This document shows, piece by piece, positions 1 through 9,420 of a stretch of DNA of 64,000 nucleotides. Origin of the DNA: Saprospiraceae bacterium (GTDB lineage Bacteria; Bacteroidota; Bacteroidia; Chitinophagales; Saprospiraceae); the NCBI GenBank assembly GCA_022842725.1, contig JALHOZ010000005.1:124001-188000 (forward strand), given 5' to 3'. Position numbers and translations under genes: made by a program. Below the pieces are notes generated by a model. It was not told the DNA's origin. It made no database searches and saw only the letters and a program-made list of their open reading frames with translations. The number at the start of each line of letters is the position of its first letter. Position 1 is the stretch's first letter.

Positions 1-1
1 T

Positions 2-484
2 AATATTGAAGCTAAGGTGGGCAATGTCACTTTTTTTATATTTTATATAGCTGGAGGTATTTTTGCTACAGCTGCGCATATTTATTTTAGTGCACGAGGT
101 GTCAATCTGGAGATGATTACGTGTGAGTTGTGTCACACATCAACACCGTGTAATGGTGAAATCAATCCTCATGAATCGATTATCCCAACGCTTGGTGCAA
201 GTGGGTCAATATCAGCTGTGATGGGAGCCTATTTATTGATGTTTCCGGCATCGAAGGTCAAAGTTTTGATTTTGCTGTTTTTCAGGTCTTTTTATGTGCC
301 TGCCGTTCTTTTTTTATTATTGTGGTTTGGGCAACAATTGATTTCAGGGATCGGAAGTTTAGGTATGACCACAAGTGGTAGTGAAGGAGTTGCCTGGTGG
401 GCCCACATCGGAGGATTTGTATTTGGTTTGGGAGCGGGATTGTATTTTTTACCTATTGTCAGAGCTGAAAATGATTTTGAATAA
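2..484 (+). CDS. Rhomboid family intramembrane serine protease, C-terminal part (5' truncated by window edge)
   Basis: The open frame enters from the left edge, so the real start lies upstream; the GTG at position 17 is only the first start-like codon inside the window. The visible part carries the rhomboid signature: GASGSISAVMG contains the GxSG catalytic serine in a membrane helix, and AHIGGFVFG near the C-terminus carries the catalytic histidine. At least four hydrophobic segments are visible. Rhomboids cut single-pass membrane proteins within or beside the bilayer; the substrate cannot be told from sequence. An unusual soluble insert with a CELC and a TPC motif (about residues 35-48 from the GTG) lies before the catalytic helix and could be a small metal- or disulfide-bonded loop. 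A DUF423 gene follows after 11 bp, so the two may be co-transcribed. Confidence 0.88.
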   Translation, partial: NIEAKVGNVTFFIFYIAGGIFATAAHIYFSARGVNLEMITCELCHTSTPCNGEINPHESIIPTLGASGSISAVMGAYLLMFPASKVKVLILLFFRSFYVPAVLFLLLWFGQQLISGIGSLGMTTSGSEGVAWWAHIGGFVFGLGAGLYFLPIVRAENDFE

Positions 485-495
485 AACATTAAAAC

Positions 496-885
496 ATGTA
501 TAAAAAATCTCTTATTGTTGTTGGATTTTTAGGTATGACTGCAGTTGCTTTGGGAGCTTTCGGAGCACATGGGTTAAAACTATTGTTAGAACCTGAACAA
601 ATGGAAACATTCAGAACAGGTGTATTATATCATTTTATTCATACGCTGGCCATGTTTGTTTTGGTCATTGGAAGACAACATACAAAATCATTGAATCTGA
701 TGCCCTTGATATTTTTTGCCACCGGAATATTGTTGTTTTGTGGTTCATTGTATCTGTTAAGTTGTAAATCCATTTTAGGAATAGAACACTGGTCATTTTT
801 GGGTCCTCTTACACCTGTAGGAGGTTTGTTTTTTATAGCCGGTTGGATGAGTGTTATGTTTTTGAAGATTGAAATTAAAAAATGA
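496..885 (+). CDS. DUF423 family small membrane protein
   Basis: A 129-residue protein with four predicted membrane helices and the DUF423 hallmarks: a GAFGAHGLK motif after the first helix and YHFIHTLAM in the second. Length matches the family (about 120-130). The biochemical role of DUF423 is not known. It starts at an ATG 11 bp after the rhomboid stop in the same direction, which suggests a shared transcript. Identification is by motif and hydropathy. Confidence 0.85.
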   Translation: MYKKSLIVVGFLGMTAVALGAFGAHGLKLLLEPEQMETFRTGVLYHFIHTLAMFVLVIGRQHTKSLNLMPLIFFATGILLFCGSLYLLSCKSILGIEHWSFLGPLTPVGGLFFIAGWMSVMFLKIEIKK

Positions 886-1034
886 GCTAAAAAAAATCAG
901 AGTCTTTTTAATTTTCAACCTTCAGCATTTAGTTGATGAATTGTGCACGTAATTACTAGGACAGGTAGAGGAAAAATTTGGCGCTAATGAAATTTCTCAA
1001 CTAATCTTTTATTCAATATTGAGCCGGACGTATC

Positions 1035-2510
1035 CTATTTTGGGTACTCAATTCTAACCAGATTTACTTTGTTGATGTATTCACTTGGAACAATCATAGT
1101 ATTTTCTGAAGTTTGTATAGCGTCTTTGAATCTCAGTTTCAGGTTTTGATATTGTGTATTAAGCACACTTTTTCTTTTTACGTTACCAAGAGGGTCTATA
1201 ATGTATTCACTGACCGTATTATTGGATTTTATTTCGTCATTGTAGACAAATTTCAGCCGGGTAGGAGTTATAAATAAAAAACATGAAGAGTACATGGCAT
1301 TATCATCTTGTGAAAACTGTTTTTTATATAATATCTTTTTCCAAAATTCTGTTCCATCAGCATGTAGTGCAATCAAGATGATATCTTCGTTGTAATAATC
1401 AATATAACCACGACCGGTGTAAACATCGCCGAACCTTGAAATTCCTCCTGAACCTGCTCTTCTCAATAATTCTTTTTTAATTTCCAAAACCAAAAGAGTG
1501 CCGCCGTCAGCTCTTAAAATCATATTTTCAATATAAATGTCATTGATTTTTTTGATTTTAGTTGTTTTTTTTCCATACACCTCGCCAATAAATTCCAGGG
1601 AAAATAATTGTTCATTAACCAGTAATTCCACATCTGTTTCCTGTCCTGTAAAGTGATATATAAAATAGCCTACTGCAGCATCCTCAACATTTTTATTCAA
1701 AAGACCTGCAAAACATAACTGATTGTTTTTTTCATCATACTTCATTTTTAATTGACTGATAATATAGTTTTGAGCCCGAAGATATTTGAGATTGTATTCC
1801 TGGTTTTCAATAACCAACAACATAAATGACTCTTCCGAAAGTTTATTCCAGGAACGTGCTTTTTGGCCCAACAAAAATATTTTTCCCCGGTTGGTCAGCA
1901 TGATGCCCATAAAATCGGTCTTAAAATTAAAATTTTTATTTTCTATTTTTCCTGCGTCAAGTATAGCACACTCTTTGTCATTATTCAAAATAATGTAATT
2001 AAAGTACTTATTTTCTACCCAAAAAACAGCTAATTTCGAACCGTCTTCTGATGTAACATGTCTGAATTTAGGAGGAATAAGAGATTCTAAAGTAAAAACA
2101 GGTAATATGGTGTCAATCTGCCTTCCGTTTTGATCAACAGATAACTTTTCCAAATGATGAAACGGGGGGTCTTTTCTGTAAAAAAATACATTGAGCATTG
2201 AATCGGCTTTTTCTACTGAAATAATGTCAACATTTTTATCCGGAAAATTTATTTCTGATGAATTCTGAAAAGTAAGATTTTGATCATAAATCTCCAGAAC
2301 ATGTTCCTGCCCTCTGTCATGGTAAAACAGGATATTTCCCTTTATATCGGGAAATATATCGTAAGCGTAGTTGTTTTTGACGTTAATTTCTTTAGAAACC
2401 ACCACTTTTTGAGCAAATACATTTGAGGCAAGGCTGGAGATAATAAGAAACCACCAAACTTTTCCGATTTGGATTAAGGTAAAATGATGAAACGGAAAAA
2501 AAAAGCTCAT
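1035..2510 (-). CDS. Exported protein of unknown function
   Basis: A 491-residue protein that I do not recognise. The N-terminus has a hydrophobic segment ending in SNVFAQ, typical of a Bacteroidota signal peptide cleaved after Ala-Gln, so it is probably periplasmic or surface-exposed. The rest is rich in short beta-strand-like stretches with recurring aromatic and Asp/Asn residues, for example FPDIKGNILFYHD and LHADGTEFWK, which could form a beta-propeller or WD-like sheet; this is inference only. No cysteine motif, membrane anchor or T9SS C-terminal domain is visible. It stands alone, divergent from the DUF6702-like gene. Confidence 0.7.
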   Translation of the reverse strand: MSFFFPFHHFTLIQIGKVWWFLIISSLASNVFAQKVVVSKEINVKNNYAYDIFPDIKGNILFYHDRGQEHVLEIYDQNLTFQNSSEINFPDKNVDIISVEKADSMLNVFFYRKDPPFHHLEKLSVDQNGRQIDTILPVFTLESLIPPKFRHVTSEDGSKLAVFWVENKYFNYIILNNDKECAILDAGKIENKNFNFKTDFMGIMLTNRGKIFLLGQKARSWNKLSEESFMLLVIENQEYNLKYLRAQNYIISQLKMKYDEKNNQLCFAGLLNKNVEDAAVGYFIYHFTGQETDVELLVNEQLFSLEFIGEVYGKKTTKIKKINDIYIENMILRADGGTLLVLEIKKELLRRAGSGGISRFGDVYTGRGYIDYYNEDIILIALHADGTEFWKKILYKKQFSQDDNAMYSSCFLFITPTRLKFVYNDEIKSNNTVSEYIIDPLGNVKRKSVLNTQYQNLKLRFKDAIQTSENTMIVPSEYINKVNLVRIEYPK

Positions 2511-2620
2511 GGTAGCAAAATGTAATAACGTCGTATTTATTAGCCTTACAACGAAAGTTTATACCTTAAGGTTTTAGGAATGAATGATTTTGTCGAACTT
2601 TACGGTATTCCATATTGTTT

Positions 2621-3160
2621 ATGTTTATCAATAAGACTTTTCATCTTTCAATAATGTGGAATATAATCCTGGGTTTGATGCTCGTAATGTCTGTTTCTCA
2701 TGACAGCCATCGATTGCATGACTTTCATGTGAGTAAACTAGATATCAGGATGAATCCTGTCTCAAATTCGCTGGAATGTTCATTACATCTTTTTATTGAT
2801 GATTTGGAACAGGCAATGAAACAAGGAGGTTTTATTCAGAAAAATCTGATGTCCGGAAAGGAGGAAAGTGAAGAAAATAAAATATCCGCATATTTGTTTC
2901 AGAAAATCAAAATCTTCGTGGATGGAAAGCCAGCTACATTACATTATATCGGAAAAGAAGAAGCAGAACGGTTTGACGCTTATTTCATTTATTTCGAAAT
3001 AAAAAACATCGCTACGGTTAAACAAATTGAAATCGAGCATCGACTTTTTCATGAAATTTTTGATGATCAGAAAAATATTATTTCTTTTACAAAGGATAAA
3101 AAACTAAAGGATTTTTTGATTCTTGAAAAGGATCAAATAAGACATACCTTCAAGTCATAA
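2621..3160 (+). CDS. DUF6702-like exported protein
   Basis: About 179 residues with an N-terminal hydrophobic stretch (a signal peptide or anchor), followed by HDFHVSKLDI and LECSLHLFIDDLEQAM. This pattern resembles the Bacteroidota DUF6702 family (H-F-x-V-S-x, then F-I-D-D-L-E). Function is unknown. The ATG at 2621 was preferred to the TTG two codons earlier; a further ATG lies at the start of the hydrophobic segment. The gene ends 3 bp before yidD, so the pair is almost certainly one operon. A role in envelope assembly would fit the neighbour but is inference. Confidence 0.65.
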   Translation: MFINKTFHLSIMWNIILGLMLVMSVSHDSHRLHDFHVSKLDIRMNPVSNSLECSLHLFIDDLEQAMKQGGFIQKNLMSGKEESEENKISAYLFQKIKIFVDGKPATLHYIGKEEAERFDAYFIYFEIKNIATVKQIEIEHRLFHEIFDDQKNIISFTKDKKLKDFLILEKDQIRHTFKS

Positions 3161-3163
3161 AAC

Positions 3164-3406
3164 ATGTCATTTCTGAAACAAATATTTATTTTTCCAGTCA
3201 GATTGTACCAATGGTTTATCTCACCTTTGCTTGGCAAAAACTGCCGGTTTGACCCTACGTGTTCTCATTATATGATTCAGGCCATAGAAGAGTGGGGCAT
3301 CCTTAAGGGATTATATCTGGGAATCAAACGAATAGGTAAATGCCATCCATGGGGCCCTTATGGTTATGATCCTGTTCCGAAAAAGCCTTCAAAAAATCAA
3401 TCCTGA
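3164..3406 (+). CDS. yidD: Membrane protein insertion efficiency factor YidD
   Basis: An 80-residue protein with the full YidD signature: an amphipathic N-terminus, then [21 protein letters not shown] and GKCHPW, followed by a Pro-rich tail. YidD sits at the inner face of the cytoplasmic membrane and helps YidC insert membrane proteins. Length is typical (70-90). It follows the DUF6702-like gene after 3 bp. In many bacteria yidD lies beside rnpA and yidC, but neither is in this window. Confidence 0.95.
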   Translation: MSFLKQIFIFPVRLYQWFISPLLGKNCRFDPTCSHYMIQAIEEWGILKGLYLGIKRIGKCHPWGPYGYDPVPKKPSKNQS

Positions 3407-3460
3407 GGTTTGCGTATTTACAAACCATCAGAGTCAAGCTGGTTTGTCTGACTTGTTTTT
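3407..3460. terminator. Possible bidirectional terminator between convergent genes
   Basis: Two short inverted repeats lie between the convergent yidD and thiolase genes. GGTTTG (3407-3412) pairs with CAAACC (3421-3426). AGTCA (3432-3436) pairs with TGACT (3449-3453) and is followed by TGTTTTT. Stems are short, so the call rests largely on position. Confidence 0.3.
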
Positions 3461-3487
3461 GAAACATTACAGATATGGGTTTAAGGA

Positions 3488-4657
3488 CTACAATCTTTCA
3501 AATATCCCTGCAATTCCCTGACCGCCACCTACACAGGCTGTAACCATGCCGTATTTTTGATTACGCTGTTTTAATTCTTCCAACAATTGGATAGAAAGTT
3601 TTGCTCCGGTGCAACCAAGGGGGTGGCCTAATGCTATAGCTCCTCCGTTGACATTGACAATCTCAGGATTTAAACCGGCCACTTTAATGACAGCCAATGC
3701 CTGAGCCGCGAATGCTTCATTTAATTCGATTAGATTGATGTCATTGAGTGAAAGTCCGGCCTGATCGAGTGCTTTCGGAATGGCCACACAAGGACCTATG
3801 CCCATATATAGAGGATCGACACCACCCAAAGCACAGGAGAGCAACCTTCCTATGGGTTTTAATGACAGTTCATTCATCAATTTTTCACTCAAAACAAGTA
3901 CAAAAGCTGCTCCATCGGAAGTTTGTGAAGAATTTCCGGCAGTCACAACGCCATTCATTTTGAAGGCTGGTTTTAATTTACTCAGGCCTTCAAATGTGGT
4001 GTCAGCCCTTACCCCTTCATCGGTATCCACTATATGGCTGCTTTCGACCCTTTTTCCGTTTTCTACATTAATGTCTTCGACGGTAACCGGCACAATCTGA
4101 CTTTTAAATTTTCCGGAACTGATTGCTGCGGCTGCATTGGCATGACTTTTTACAGAAAAAGTGTCGGCTTCTTCTCTGGAGATTCCGTATTTTTCAGCGA
4201 CAGCCTCAGCTGTGTGGCCCATACTAACATGGTAGTTAATATTATCGAGACTTGCTTTATAACTTGGTGACAGTTTGTATCCCGTCATTGGTATCAGAGA
4301 CATACTTTCGGTGCCACCAGCGATATAACATTCACCCATGCCGGCTTTTATTTTGGCTACAGCTATAGAAATAGCCTCAAGACCTGAAGCGCAATACCTG
4401 TTGATGGTCATTCCGGGGACTTCGATGCCCATGGCGCGTGCAGCAATCAATCTTCCCACCTGAAGACCTTGTTCTGCTTCAGGATTGGCACAACCTACAA
4501 TAACATCATCGATTCTTTTGGGGTCCAGTTCAGGTACCTGAGAAGTCAGATATGTGAGAATATCGACGGCAAGATCATCAGATCGATAATTTCTGAAGCC
4601 TCCTTTTTTGGCTTTTCCGACTGCTGATCTGAATCCTTTTATGATATATGCTTCCAT
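3488..4657 (-). CDS. fadA: Acetyl-CoA C-acyltransferase (3-ketoacyl-CoA thiolase)
   Basis: A 389-residue thiolase that cleaves 3-ketoacyl-CoA with CoA in the last step of beta-oxidation. Catalytic residues are visible: the nucleophilic Cys89 in NRYCASGLEAI, the GHP histidine in GGAIALGHPLGCTGA, and the second cysteine in the C-terminal CVGGGQGIAG. Length is normal. It lies 27 bp downstream of the fused dehydrogenase/hydratase gene on the same strand, so the two make a beta-oxidation operon analogous to fadBA or fadNA. Substrate chain length cannot be inferred. A biosynthetic acetoacetyl-CoA thiolase role is possible but less likely given the neighbour. Confidence 0.93.
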   Translation of the reverse strand: MEAYIIKGFRSAVGKAKKGGFRNYRSDDLAVDILTYLTSQVPELDPKRIDDVIVGCANPEAEQGLQVGRLIAARAMGIEVPGMTINRYCASGLEAISIAVAKIKAGMGECYIAGGTESMSLIPMTGYKLSPSYKASLDNINYHVSMGHTAEAVAEKYGISREEADTFSVKSHANAAAAISSGKFKSQIVPVTVEDINVENGKRVESSHIVDTDEGVRADTTFEGLSKLKPAFKMNGVVTAGNSSQTSDGAAFVLVLSEKLMNELSLKPIGRLLSCALGGVDPLYMGIGPCVAIPKALDQAGLSLNDINLIELNEAFAAQALAVIKVAGLNPEIVNVNGGAIALGHPLGCTGAKLSIQLLEELKQRNQKYGMVTACVGGGQGIAGIFERL

Positions 4658-4684
4658 AATAATATTAATTTGGGAGAATGATTT

Positions 4685-7081
4685 TTAATTTCTGAGAGGT
4701 TTGTTATTCATTAAAAGATATTGAATTCTGTCCAATGTTTTTTGGTTGCCCAATAATTGCAGAAATGCTTCCCGTTCGATGTCAAGGAGGTATTGTTCTG
4801 AAACCCGTTGCGGAGAAGTAAGATCTCCGCCACATAATACATAAGCTACTTTTCGACTGATTTCCACGTCGTAATCGCTCATGTATTTGCCTCTGTAAAA
4901 TTCGTTGATGGCAGTATACAATGTACCCAAAGCGTTGCGTCCCAGGACCATAGCATCTCTTTGTGACGGGGCTACGTATTTTTCAGACAATTGAATGACT
5001 TTTTCTTTAGCGGCAGACAAAACATTGCTGAGGTTGATTTCTACCACATCTCTTTTAGCATCAAGATATCCTAGTTTATATGCCTCATAAGCAGAAGTAG
5101 CAACAGAAGCAGTGGCAATCACTTTAAGTTTTTCTATCAGCGTGGGTATTTGTACATCACCTTCAAAAAATGAATCAGAAGCCCTTAAAGCAAATTCTTT
5201 GGTTCCTCCTCCGCCCGGTATCAGACCTACGCCGACCTCAACCAATCCGATATATGACTCTGCATTACAAACGGCAGCATCGGTGTGCATTAACATTTCG
5301 CAGCCGCCACCGAATACATAACCTTGTGTGGCTGTAACTACGGGAATTTTGCTGTACCTCATGGCCATATTGATTTGTTGGAAACCATTGACCATCTCTT
5401 CAAGTTTGGCAAAATCTTTTTGCATGGCCAGCATTCCTACAGCCATCAGGTTGGCACCGACAGTAAAGTTTTTGGCATTATTACCTATAACGATACCTCT
5501 CCAATTGCCGTTTTCTGCAATCTGTAGTGCTTCGGCCATACCGGTGCCTATACCTTCACCGATAGCATTGGATTTGGTGATAAACTCAAAACAAAGGACA
5601 TCATCTCCCATGTCGTGGAGTATACACTCAGAATTTTTGAAAACAGGTGTTTTTTGTCTTGCATTATCCAGGTGGAAATATTTTTCTGTTCCCGGAATAT
5701 CTTTATAGGATTGTGAAGTAATGTCATAATATTGTTTTTTACCATTTGAAATCCGGTAAAACGAAGAACAACCTGCACTTTCCATGTCTGAAATCCAGGA
5801 AGGAAGTTTTTCGCCGGTTTTGGTAATCAACGATTTGGCTTGCTCAAATCCCAGCATATCCCAGTATTCAAAGGGACCATAACCCCAGGCGTATCCTGCC
5901 TTCATAGCATCGTCTATACTATATATGGTGTCACTGATTTCCGGAATTCTGTTGGCTGCATAAGCCATTATACCGCAGAGCAAATCTCGCAGGAAAAGGC
6001 AACTTTTATCTTCGTTTGCCATTATATCTGACAGCCTTTTTGGCATGAGCTCGATTTTTTTGGCAATACCTACTGCTTCGAGTCTGGGTTTGACGGCAGG
6101 TTTATATTCGAGTGTCTTCAGATCCAAGGCCAGAATGACCCGGCTGCCGGAGGCGTCTCTCTCATTTGTTTTTTTGTAAAATCCCTGTCCGGATTTATCT
6201 CCCAAAAAATTATTTTCTAATAAAAAGGTTGTGGCTTTGGGGATAGGCAGGTCTTTGATTTTTTGAACATATTCATCATTGGGACAATTGTCAATTACCC
6301 CTTTGGTCACTTTCACACTTGTATCAAAACCAACTAGGTCGAGTAAGCGGTAACTTCCGGTATTCGGCCATCCAATGGTATCGCCTGTGAGTTTGTCGAC
6401 TTCTTCTATGGTGAGGTCGTAATGATAGGTTAATTCGCCGACTTTATTACCGCTGTAAAAACCTATACGATTGGCGATAAAAGCCGGAGTATCTTTACAC
6501 AGAACACTTTTTTTGCCCAAAAAATCCCGGGCAAAAGACATAAAAAAGTCAACCACATCGGGAGATGTTTCGGCATGTGGGATCACTTCAAAAAGTGCCA
6601 TATATCGTGGCGGATTAAAAAAGTGAGTGCCGCAAAAATGTTGTTTGAAGTCGTCGGTTCTTCCTTGCGCCAACATGGATATCGGAATACCCGAAGTATT
6701 GGAAGTAACTAAGGAACCGGACTTTCTATAGCTGTCTACTTTGGAGAAGATGGTTTGTTTTATGTCCAGACGTTCTACTACTACTTCAATGATCCAGTCA
6801 CTTTGGCTGATTTTTTCAAAATCATCTTCAAAGTTTCCAACGGTTATCCTGGAAACAAAAGCCTGATCGTAGAGCGCTGCCGGTTTATTTTTTAGTGCAT
6901 TGTTTAAAGCGTCTGCCGCCACTTTATTCCTGGCTGCGGGATGCGTTAGGGGTAAGTCCGATTTAGGTACGATGTCCAGCATCAGTACATCAAAACCTGC
7001 ATTGGCGAGGTGGCAGGCGATACCTGCTCCCATGACACCTGATCCGAGGACGGACACGTGTTTGATTCTCCTATTCAACAT
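4685..7081 (-). CDS. 3-hydroxyacyl-CoA dehydrogenase / enoyl-CoA hydratase fusion (FadN/FadB-like)
   Basis: A 798-residue bifunctional enzyme for the hydration and oxidation steps of beta-oxidation. The dehydrogenase domain is N-terminal, with the Rossmann NAD-binding loop GSGVMGAGIACHLANAG near residue 13 and the GTHFFNPP active-site region. The crotonase domain is C-terminal: GYVFGGGCEM supplies the oxyanion hole and first catalytic Glu, and LVEVGVGLIPGGGG the second Glu. This order (dehydrogenase then hydratase) matches Bacillus FadN and is opposite to E. coli FadB. The thiolase follows 27 bp downstream. Together they would turn enoyl-CoA into acetyl-CoA and a shortened acyl-CoA; the acyl-CoA dehydrogenase must be elsewhere. 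Confidence 0.92.
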   Translation of the reverse strand: MLNRRIKHVSVLGSGVMGAGIACHLANAGFDVLMLDIVPKSDLPLTHPAARNKVAADALNNALKNKPAALYDQAFVSRITVGNFEDDFEKISQSDWIIEVVVERLDIKQTIFSKVDSYRKSGSLVTSNTSGIPISMLAQGRTDDFKQHFCGTHFFNPPRYMALFEVIPHAETSPDVVDFFMSFARDFLGKKSVLCKDTPAFIANRIGFYSGNKVGELTYHYDLTIEEVDKLTGDTIGWPNTGSYRLLDLVGFDTSVKVTKGVIDNCPNDEYVQKIKDLPIPKATTFLLENNFLGDKSGQGFYKKTNERDASGSRVILALDLKTLEYKPAVKPRLEAVGIAKKIELMPKRLSDIMANEDKSCLFLRDLLCGIMAYAANRIPEISDTIYSIDDAMKAGYAWGYGPFEYWDMLGFEQAKSLITKTGEKLPSWISDMESAGCSSFYRISNGKKQYYDITSQSYKDIPGTEKYFHLDNARQKTPVFKNSECILHDMGDDVLCFEFITKSNAIGEGIGTGMAEALQIAENGNWRGIVIGNNAKNFTVGANLMAVGMLAMQKDFAKLEEMVNGFQQINMAMRYSKIPVVTATQGYVFGGGCEMLMHTDAAVCNAESYIGLVEVGVGLIPGGGGTKEFALRASDSFFEGDVQIPTLIEKLKVIATASVATSAYEAYKLGYLDAKRDVVEINLSNVLSAAKEKVIQLSEKYVAPSQRDAMVLGRNALGTLYTAINEFYRGKYMSDYDVEISRKVAYVLCGGDLTSPQRVSEQYLLDIEREAFLQLLGNQKTLDRIQYLLMNNKPLRN

Positions 7082-7251
7082 AATTCACCGGAGTTTTATA
7101 TGATTTAATAAATGATTGGCTAAAAGTACAACCTTCTGAAAACATATAAAACTTTTTGTCGGTTTTTTTTAACTCATAGTTTAATTTTTATAAAATGATT
7201 ATTATTTAAAATTATAAAAAAGTCCAAAAAATGGGTTTTTATATATAAAAA

Positions 7252-8229
7252 TTACAAAACTTTCATAAGCGCCCAAACCAGGACAAACTGGATAACAAAT
7301 ATCAATAAACCAAAAATAAATCCTTTTTGCCCTGTTTGAATAAGTTTTTTAAATCCGATTTTTAGTCCGATAGCGACCATGGCAATGGTCAAAACTACTT
7401 TTCCGATTTGTTCTGTGATTTCAATCCATTTTTCGGGAAAGGTAAAAAAAGAACCTATGATCGTGATAGCTATGAAGCTCCACAAATACCAAGGCAAACT
7501 GAAACTTTGTTTTCCGTCTGACTCCAGACTTCCTTTTTTATTTAAAAGGTAATGAAAAAAAATGAGCCCGGGAGAGAGAAGGGCAACTCTCGCCAGTTTT
7601 ATAGTGATGGCTGCTTCACCTACTTCATTATTGACGGCAAAAGCTGAGCCTGCCACGTTACCTACGGAGTGCAGGGTACCGCCCAACATCATGCCGATTT
7701 CCTGATTATTATCCAAAAACAGACCCAGAACAAAAGGCAGAGTAATCATACCGACCGTTCCCAAAAGATTGACAACAGCCATGGCAATACCAACATTTTC
7801 TTTGTTTTTGGCTACCATGGGAGACAAAGCCGCAATAGCAGATGAACCACATATCGCAGTACCAAATCCGATGAGCCACCCTGTAGATTCAGGACATTTA
7901 ACTTTTTTGGCAAGATAGTAAGTTAGTATCAGCATAACAAATACCATTAACACGATGGTCATAAAGGAACTTAATCCCAGATCGGCAAATGTTTTGAAAT
8001 TGATATTAAATGCTAAAAATACTACGGACAATTCCAGCAGTTTGCTGCTGGTAAACGTGATACCGGGCTGAAAGCTCTCCGGAATTCTGATCAGATTGTT
8101 GATTGCTATACCCAACAAAAGGGATATCAATATACTATTCAGCCATGAAGGCGTAAATCCTGACAGAACCATCGCCCCAATCCCTAAAATCAGGGAGAGA
8201 ATGATGCCTGAACCATTTTTATTGAACAT
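7252..8229 (-). CDS. YeiH-family putative sulfate exporter (UPF0324)
   Basis: A polytopic membrane protein of about 325 residues with around ten hydrophobic helices, resembling the YeiH/UPF0324 family (annotated as putative sulfate exporters, in most cases without direct proof). Family-like features include LLGIAINN, a GFGTAICGSSAIAA segment and GGTLHSVGNVAGSAF. I chose the ATG at 8229 because the upstream in-frame ATG at 8271 would overlap the rhodanese gene and add a charged extension before the first helix. It follows the rhodanese after 17 bp, which supports a joint role in sulfur handling, for example releasing sulfite or sulfate formed by sulfur oxidation or detoxification. Confidence 0.85.
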   Translation of the reverse strand: MFNKNGSGIILSLILGIGAMVLSGFTPSWLNSILISLLLGIAINNLIRIPESFQPGITFTSSKLLELSVVFLAFNINFKTFADLGLSSFMTIVLMVFVMLILTYYLAKKVKCPESTGWLIGFGTAICGSSAIAALSPMVAKNKENVGIAMAVVNLLGTVGMITLPFVLGLFLDNNQEIGMMLGGTLHSVGNVAGSAFAVNNEVGEAAITIKLARVALLSPGLIFFHYLLNKKGSLESDGKQSFSLPWYLWSFIAITIIGSFFTFPEKWIEITEQIGKVVLTIAMVAIGLKIGFKKLIQTGQKGFIFGLLIFVIQFVLVWALMKVL

Positions 8230-8246
8230 AAAAGATTGGATAAAAA

Positions 8247-8615
8247 CTATTTTGTAAGACCTCCTGACCAATTCAAAACACCACCGGACAGGTTGTACAC
8301 TTTTTTGAAACCTTTACCGGCCATAAGCTGAGCGGCCCTTCCGCTTCTTGCGCCGCTGCGACAAACCATAATGTAATTTTTAGATTTGTCCAAAGCGTTT
8401 ATTTTTTGTTCGAATTGAGGATCACTGATATCAATAAACTTAGACGTTCCTTTGATATATCCCTCTTTGATTTCACCCGGAGTACGTACATCAATAATGA
8501 CCGTATTTTTGTCAGCCTGAAGTTTTTTAAAATCCGTCTGATTGATGTTTTGTACCTGAGCATTCACCTGAAAAATGGTTACTAACGATAAAAACAAAAT
8601 TGAAAATAACTGCAT
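8247..8615 (-). CDS. Exported single-domain rhodanese
   Basis: A 122-residue protein with a signal peptide ending in VNAQ and one rhodanese domain. VIIDVRTPGEIKEGYIKG is the conserved entry motif, and the active-site loop CRSGARSGRAA carries Cys85, expected to hold the persulfide. GGVLNWSGG is the usual C-terminal motif. It likely transfers sulfane sulfur in the periplasm. It is the first gene of a two-gene unit with the YeiH-type exporter and has its own -7 box (8633-8640). Confidence 0.92.
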   Translation of the reverse strand: MQLFSILFLSLVTIFQVNAQVQNINQTDFKKLQADKNTVIIDVRTPGEIKEGYIKGTSKFIDISDPQFEQKINALDKSKNYIMVCRSGARSGRAAQLMAGKGFKKVYNLSGGVLNWSGGLTK

Positions 8616-8632
8616 GATTTTTTAATTTTGTG

Positions 8633-8640
8633 CAAAGGTA
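8633..8640 (-). promoter_or_regulatory. Bacteroidota -7 box for rhodanese-yeiH
   Basis: The minus strand reads TACCTTTG, matching the TAnnTTTG consensus of the primary Bacteroidota sigma factor, 17 bp upstream of the rhodanese ATG. No convincing -33 TTTG was seen at the ideal spacing. Confidence 0.55.
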
Positions 8641-8770
8641 GAAGGAAGAAACCTTGCGATACGTAACAAATGTTACCCCGGGATATAAGATAATGTTAAA
8701 AAAAAATCCATCATAAGAGGACTGACATTATGACTTTTTGGTTGGGCAACCATTCCCGCACCTTATGAAG

Positions 8771-9346
8771 TCAGAATGGTTTGGGTTTTAGTTTTTGGCC
8801 TGCGAGATTAGCTATTTCGAGTATCCTCTTTTGTCGGGTTTCCGCTCTTTTTGCTGTGGCAATCCAAACCAACATGTTTTTTTTAACTGAATAGGACAAA
8901 CCTGAAAAAAAGGTTTCTGCACCTGCTACTTTTTGTAACTCAATCAGAAGATCATCCGGAATCGTTTTGTCATCATAAATCTCCTTTTTGTCCCAGAAAC
9001 CATTTTGTTTGGCTGTTTGTACACAGATTATTCCTGCATCACGCATGAGACCTTTTTTTGTCAGGTCGGTCACCTTTTGTTTATTGATTTCAGACCAATT
9101 GCTTTTGGGTTTTCTTTTGCAGAAATATTGTTTGTAACGATCCTGATCTATCGTCTTTTTTACACTGTCAATCCAGCCGAAACATAGTGCTTCATCGACG
9201 GATTCACTCCATGTTAAAGAAGGTTTACCTGATTTTTTTTTGTAAAAAAGCAACCACACGGAATTTATTTTAATATGATTTTTTTCTAACCAATCCCTCC
9301 AGTGTTTGGGAGATTCCGGATAAAATATCTCTTCATCTTCAGCCAT
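8771..9346 (-). CDS. YdeI/OmpD-associated (OmdA) family protein
   Basis: A 191-residue cytosolic protein. The N-terminal part WRDWLEKNH, VWLLFYKKKSGKPSLTW and DEALCFGWIDS matches the YdeI/OmdA family, and the C-terminal part ends in a short helix with TAKRAETRQKRI. The family is linked to stress and antimicrobial tolerance in some bacteria, but its biochemical role is unclear. It appears to be a single-gene transcript; the neighbouring DinB gene is 74 bp upstream on the same strand. Confidence 0.85.
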   Translation of the reverse strand: MAEDEEIFYPESPKHWRDWLEKNHIKINSVWLLFYKKKSGKPSLTWSESVDEALCFGWIDSVKKTIDQDRYKQYFCKRKPKSNWSEINKQKVTDLTKKGLMRDAGIICVQTAKQNGFWDKKEIYDDKTIPDDLLIELQKVAGAETFFSGLSYSVKKNMLVWIATAKRAETRQKRILEIANLAGQKLKPKPF

Positions 9347-9420
9347 AAAAAATTATTTTTTATCAAAAAATCATTTTCATTCAAAACGGAATCCTTTGAT
9401 CAGAGGTTTATAAACTTTTG

